9,063 nt of DNA from Geodermatophilaceae bacterium. Its GTDB lineage: Bacteria > Actinomycetota > Actinomycetes > Mycobacteriales > Geodermatophilaceae. Under the pieces are notes generated by a model. The model worked only from the letters and a program-made list of their open reading frames with translations, made no database searches and was not told the origin of the DNA. Where the stretch lies: the NCBI GenBank assembly GCA_013812385.1, contig JACCTM010000410.1, positions 1 through 9,063 of the forward strand, written 5' to 3'. Made by a program: the position numbers and the translations under genes. Positions within the stretch are counted from its first letter, which is position 1. Each line of letters begins with the position of its first letter. Of this stretch, positions 6,086 to 9,063 are shown one piece after another.

Positions 6086-7251
6086 GCGCGCACCCTGACC
6101 ACAGCGGCTTTGCCGATGAGGAGGCTCGGGCTGCCAGGGCGTGGCTCAGTCGTGCCGTCGAACCCGGTCATTCCCTCATGCACGGCTTCGTGAGCTCGGT
6201 CGGGCCGATCGCGGCGATGCGTTCGCTTCATTCGGCGCAGGCGCCTGCACAGGTTCAGGCACTGCTGGGTGCGCGCTACGACGAGGACCTGGTGGCAGCC
6301 GACCTGGCAGCCGCCGCGGCCATCGGAGCACGGGTCGTCGTCCCGGGTGACGCGGAGTGGCCCGCGGAGTGTCTGCACGCGATGTCGGTGGCCACCGCCA
6401 TGGGTGTCGAGGGCATCGCGCCGCCACTGGCGCTGTGGGTTCGCGGTAGAGGCGATCTGGTGAGCTTGACCGGTCGAGCGGTGGCGATCGTGGGCGCCCG
6501 CGCGTCGACGGCATATGGCACGGAGCAGGCAGCGCAACTGGCTTTCGACCTCGCCGAGCGCGGCTGGACGGTGGTCTCTGGCGGCGCTTTCGGCATCGAT
6601 GCCGCAGCCCACCGAGGCGCTCTGAGTGCTGGCGCGCCAACGGTCGCGGTCCTGGCCGGTGGCATCGATCGCAATTACCCGGCAGCACACGCGGCATTGT
6701 TCGAACGCATCGCCCAGGATGGTCTGCTGGTCAGCGAGTGGCCACCGGGATGCGCGCCCTACCGGCATCGATTCTTGATTCGGAATCGGCTGATTGCAGC
6801 GCTCGGTGCAGGCTGCGTGGTCGTCGAGGCATCGGCCCGGTCCGGGGCTCGGCACACCGCCGGTCGGGTTCAAGAACTGGGCCGGCCGGTCATGGCGGTT
6901 CCCGGTCCGGTGACGTCGGCGATGTCGGTCGGCACGCATGCGCTTCTGCGGGACACCGAAGCCCGGCTCGTCACCGGGTTCGAGCACGTGATCGAAGAGA
7001 TCGGTCACCTCGGCGTGGACCTCGCCCCGCCCACCCGTGGCCCGGACACGGCTCGCGACGCCCTGTCCGCGGTGCAGGCACGGACATTGGAGGCGTTGCC
7101 GAGCAGGCGGCCGGTGTTGCCCGAGCAGCTTGCCCGCGCCGTCGGGCTGAGCGTGTTGGAGGTGCTCGGTGCCCTCCCGGCCCTGGAAACCCGAGGATTT
7201 GCGGAGTGCACCGACGGAGCATGGCGAATAGTCCGCCAAGCCAGGGGGTGA
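6082..7251 (+). CDS. dprA: DNA processing protein DprA (Smf)
   Basis: The 389-residue protein is DprA, which binds incoming single-stranded DNA and loads RecA. Residues 1 to about 115 form the variable N-terminal domain. The Rossmann-type DNA-binding core has AVAIVGARAST at 133-143, VVSGGAFGIDAAAHRGAL at 164-181, AGGIDRNYP at 192-200, FLIRNRLIAALG at 231-242 (usually FPxRNRIIAGLS) and VVEASARSGARHTA at 247-260, followed by GRPVMAVPGPV at 267-277. A short winged-helix-like domain closes the protein at about 327-385. The ATG overlaps the comM stop codon in ATGA (6082-6085), a sign of translational coupling. The two small departures from the usual signature (LIRNR for PxRNR, and ARHTA for ALITA) do not look disabling. 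Confidence 0.95.
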   Translation: MSAHPDHSGFADEEARAARAWLSRAVEPGHSLMHGFVSSVGPIAAMRSLHSAQAPAQVQALLGARYDEDLVAADLAAAAAIGARVVVPGDAEWPAECLHAMSVATAMGVEGIAPPLALWVRGRGDLVSLTGRAVAIVGARASTAYGTEQAAQLAFDLAERGWTVVSGGAFGIDAAAHRGALSAGAPTVAVLAGGIDRNYPAAHAALFERIAQDGLLVSEWPPGCAPYRHRFLIRNRLIAALGAGCVVVEASARSGARHTAGRVQELGRPVMAVPGPVTSAMSVGTHALLRDTEARLVTGFEHVIEEIGHLGVDLAPPTRGPDTARDALSAVQARTLEALPSRRPVLPEQLARAVGLSVLEVLGALPALETRGFAECTDGAWRIVRQARG

Positions 7252-7268
7252 CGGCGCGGCGTGGGCGC

Positions 7269-7303
7269 TTGACGCGCAAGGTTGGCTGACCGACGGTCAA
7301 CCG
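7269..7303 (+). promoter_or_regulatory. Candidate leaderless promoter and hairpin before xerC
   Basis: TTGACG at 7269-7274 is a near-consensus -35. Seventeen bases later GACGGT at 7292-7297 fits the loose NANNNT -10 form, and the GTG start of xerC follows after six bases. Transcription would therefore begin at or next to the start codon, which fits the absence of a Shine-Dalgarno sequence. The same stretch forms a hairpin, with 7287-7291 pairing with 7295-7299 around GAC, extended by 7284-7285 with 7301-7302 past one mismatch. The -10 is not strong, so this is a tentative call. Confidence 0.4.
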
Positions 7304-8302
7304 GTGAGTCGTTCCCGCCCGCGTCCGGGGAGTACCGAGCTGTCGGCTGTGCTGAATGCCGCTCTGGATGACTTCTTGGACTCGATCGCGCTGACCCGCA
7401 ACCTGTCGCCGCACACAGTCCGCGCCTATCGGGGCGACGTCCGAGGACTGTTGGAGCACCTGATCCGTCACAGGGCGCAGGACCTGGCCGACCTGGATCT
7501 CAGCGTGCTACGGAGCTGGCTGGCCCAACAGCAGACTCTCGGCGCGGCCCGATCGACCTTGGCCAGAAAGGCAGCCGCGGCGCGTACGTTCACCGCCCAC
7601 GCGCGTGCGGCCGGATGGATCTCGGTCGATCCAGGTGTTCGGCTGTCCAGCCCGCGTGCACATCGGTCACTTCCAGTGGTGCTGAATGCCGACCAGGCCA
7701 GGGCAGTGGTCGAGGCGGCCGGCCCACGCGCCTCCGACGCAAACGCCGATGGCGCCGACGGCACCGGCATCGGCCCCAGCGCTCGGGTTGAACGTGCCGT
7801 GGCTATGCGGGATCGGCTGGTGCTCGAACTGCTCTACGGCTGTGGCATCAGGGTCAGCGAGCTGGTCGGGCTGGATCTCGGGGACCTCGACGGGGCTCGC
7901 CGGCTGATCCGGGTCTTCGGAAAAGGGAGCAAGGAGCGAGTGGCCCCCTACGGTGTGCCTGCCGAGCGCGCACTGGAGGTCTACACCAGGGCAGGTCGGC
8001 CGGTACTGGCTACCGCTGACAGTGGTCCGGCCATGTTCCTCGGCAGGAAAGGCGGTCGGCTCGGGCAACGCGAGGCGAGGCGGATCGTGCACATGGCGGT
8101 TGCCGCGGTCCCGCAGACCCCGGACATCGGCCCGCACGGTCTACGGCACAGCGCGGCGACACACGTACTGGAAGGGGGGGCGGACTTGCGCAGCGTGCAA
8201 GAGCTTCTCGGGCACGCGAGCCTGGCGACCACGCAGATCTACACCCACGTCAGCGCCGAACGGCTCAAGGCGGTCTACCGGCAAGCACATCCTCGCGCCT
8301 GA
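7304..8302 (+). CDS. xerC: Tyrosine recombinase XerC
   Basis: The 332-residue protein is a XerC-type tyrosine recombinase that works with XerD at dif to resolve chromosome dimers before division. The N-terminal SAM-like core-binding domain spans about 18-110 (LSPHTVRAYRGDVRGLL at 34-50, SVLRSWLAQQQTLGAARSTL at 67-86). The catalytic domain has every active residue: Arg183 in GIRVSELVGLD, Lys207 in GKGSKER, His278 and Arg281 in HGLRHSAATH, His304 in LGHASLATTQ and the nucleophile Tyr313 in QIYTHV. The spacing of these residues equals that in E. coli XerD. An acidic, glycine-rich insert at about 141-163 is longer than in mycobacterial XerC and is probably a surface loop. The GTG at 7304 gives the longest form; a GTG at 7349 (residue 16) is another possibility. 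The C-terminus ends in HPRA, as in mycobacteria, and overlaps the convergent peptidase gene. Confidence 0.95.
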   Translation: MSRSRPRPGSTELSAVLNAALDDFLDSIALTRNLSPHTVRAYRGDVRGLLEHLIRHRAQDLADLDLSVLRSWLAQQQTLGAARSTLARKAAAARTFTAHARAAGWISVDPGVRLSSPRAHRSLPVVLNADQARAVVEAAGPRASDANADGADGTGIGPSARVERAVAMRDRLVLELLYGCGIRVSELVGLDLGDLDGARRLIRVFGKGSKERVAPYGVPAERALEVYTRAGRPVLATADSGPAMFLGRKGGRLGQREARRIVHMAVAAVPQTPDIGPHGLRHSAATHVLEGGADLRSVQELLGHASLATTQIYTHVSAERLKAVYRQAHPRA

Positions 8303-8915
8303 CCGCTTGCAGTCGACGGCGGCGCGTGACGAGCCCCAATCCGAACGCGCCGACGGCAAGTGGCCCGGCCGTGGTGGCCAGCCCCGAACGGAGGTCGGCC
8401 GCTGATCGTGCGGCGCCGTACCGGGGGAGCAGTCGTACCGGGCCCTGATCAAGCAGCAGCATCGGATCGAGGTAGGACTCGCCACGCTTGAGGCCCCAGT
8501 GCAGACAGGCGGGAGCCGGGCAACCGGCGTGTCCGGCCTCGAGAGCGCCGATGACCTGTCCGAGGGAGAGCGCCATGCCGGCTGCAACCGAGGCCAGAAC
8601 CGGCTCGTAGGTCGTCCGGAGCCCATCGGTGTGCTCGACACTGACCACGCCGCGGCCGGCGAGAAGGCCCGCGTAGACGACCGTGCCGGCCCCGGCCGTT
8701 CGTACTTCCTGACCGGGTACGCCGGCGAGGTCGACGCCGCGGTGACCCGCGGCATACGGATTGGCCGGAGGATCGAAAGGGCGTGTGACGGTCAACGGCT
8801 CGGGCAATGGCGCGACCCAGGATCCAGCCGAGGCGGCCGCCACCGGCTGGGCCCACCAGAGCCCAGCAGCCACGAACAGCAACGCCGTAGATCGCCAGCC
8901 CAACGCGGATCCCAC
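8265..8915 (-). CDS. Exported M23-family (LytM-like) peptidase with degenerate catalytic histidines
   Basis: With the GTG at 8915 as start (AGGA eight bases upstream on the minus strand) the product has 216 residues. A signal peptide comes first (TALLFVAAGLWWAQPVAA at about 10-27, cleavage near 27-30). The LytM-like domain follows, with GHRGVDLAG at 57-65 supplying zinc ligands His58 and Asp62, a GAGTVVYAG-type strand, and CLHWGLKRG at 137-145 supplying His139. Active M23 enzymes cut peptidoglycan peptides and carry HxH here and a YxHL motif before it. This protein has Cys137 in place of the first His of HxH, and YEPV at 103-106 without the His. It may thus be a non-catalytic cell-wall regulator. 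Cys132 and Cys137 could form a disulfide. A hydrophobic stretch at about 179-196 followed by RRRR suggests a C-terminal membrane anchor. The gene faces xerC and overlaps its last 38 bases. A longer reading from 9017 would place a 34-residue extension before the signal peptide and is less likely. Confidence 0.85.
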   Translation of the reverse strand: MGSALGWRSTALLFVAAGLWWAQPVAAASAGSWVAPLPEPLTVTRPFDPPANPYAAGHRGVDLAGVPGQEVRTAGAGTVVYAGLLAGRGVVSVEHTDGLRTTYEPVLASVAAGMALSLGQVIGALEAGHAGCPAPACLHWGLKRGESYLDPMLLLDQGPVRLLPRYGAARSAADLRSGLATTAGPLAVGAFGLGLVTRRRRLQAVRREDVLAGRPP

Positions 8916-8966
8916 GTCTTGGATCCTGAGTCCTGCGGCGGCTGTTGGCACGCGGTGGGAGCCAGC

Positions 8967-9003
8967 TGTGGACGGCGCGAACCCGTACGCGACGCCTGTG
9001 GAC
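8967..9003 (-). promoter_or_regulatory. Two DnaA-box-like sites upstream of the M23 gene
   Basis: TGTGGAC occurs at 8967-8973 and 8997-9003, 30 bases apart, which on the minus strand reads GTCCACA. The second is CTGTCCACA on the minus strand, one mismatch from the actinobacterial DnaA box; the first has two mismatches. Both lie in the non-coding stretch between the peptidase gene and the expected rpsB. The second would sit between the -35 and -10 of the candidate outward promoter. Confidence 0.35.
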
Positions 9004-9018
9004 AGCACGCCGTACACT
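8989..9018 (+). promoter_or_regulatory. Candidate promoter reading out of the window, probably for rpsB
   Basis: The last 148 bases (8916-9063) hold no gene that I can support. TACACT at 9013-9018 fits the TANNNT -10 of the housekeeping sigma factor. A partial -35, GCGACG (three of six bases), lies 18 bases upstream at 8989-8994. In actinobacteria rpsB normally follows this peptidase gene in the opposite direction, so a promoter is expected here. The start of rpsB itself is outside the window. Confidence 0.3.
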
Positions 9019-9063
9019 TTGCTCAGCGGTCTGTCCTCGTGGCGGATCGACTTCGCGTGACCT

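Noticed and set aside
5848..7239. A 463-codon minus-strand open frame opposite comM and dprA, longer than dprA itself
   Set aside because: The product is an Arg/His/Gly-rich shadow with no domain signal, while dprA carries every family motif.
8916..9017. A longer M23 protein starting at 9017
   Set aside because: It would place 34 extra residues before a clean signal peptide. The GTG at 8915 has a reasonable ribosome binding site and a normal export signal.
1..9063. CRISPR array, tRNA or rRNA gene, insertion sequence, phage attachment site
   Set aside because: I saw no spaced repeats, no cloverleaf candidate, no transposase and no flanking repeats. XerC here is the housekeeping recombinase and not a phage or transposon integrase, as its synteny and close match to mycobacterial XerC show.

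Overview
This is ordinary chromosomal DNA from a high-GC actinomycete. The gene order is the conserved actinobacterial block rplS - lepB - rnhB - DUF2469 - yraN - comM - dprA - xerC, followed by a convergent M23-family peptidase gene that in this phylum usually stands just before rpsB. The proteins read like their mycobacterial counterparts, for example the small DUF2469 protein (Rv2901c family) and XerC. There is only one lepB, so the layout is not that of Streptomyces, which carries several signal peptidase genes here. I cannot name the genus.

Layout. Positions 1-222 hold the end of a probable NUDIX hydrolase. A 193-base gap follows, containing a predicted leader hairpin, and then rplS (ribosomal protein L19) and lepB (signal peptidase I). 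A strong stem-loop covers the lepB stop codon. Next come rnhB (RNase HII) and the small DUF2469 gene, which overlap by 11 bases. A class I SAM-dependent methyltransferase gene of the Rv2258c-like type sits between DUF2469 and yraN; it is the one gene that is not part of the conserved block. A hairpin after it, a consensus DnaA box and a perfect palindrome fill the 140 bases before the tightly packed set yraN-comM-dprA (zero gap, then a 4-base overlap). xerC follows behind a candidate leaderless promoter. The minus-strand peptidase gene converges on xerC and overlaps its last 38 bases. The final 148 bases are non-coding and carry two DnaA-box-like sites and a possible promoter reading out of the window.

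How the genes fit together. rplS, lepB and rnhB serve translation, secretion and removal of RNA from DNA. yraN, comM and dprA form a DNA uptake and recombination group: a nuclease-fold protein, a branch-migration helicase and a RecA loader. XerC resolves chromosome dimers. The peptidase is exported and cell-wall related, but appears to lack two catalytic histidines.

I found no convincing new multi-gene system, no mobile element, no CRISPR array and no RNA gene. The points most worth a second look are the degenerate M23 protein, the inserted methyltransferase, the concentration of DnaA-box cores in the non-coding gaps, and the stem-loops at gene boundaries.
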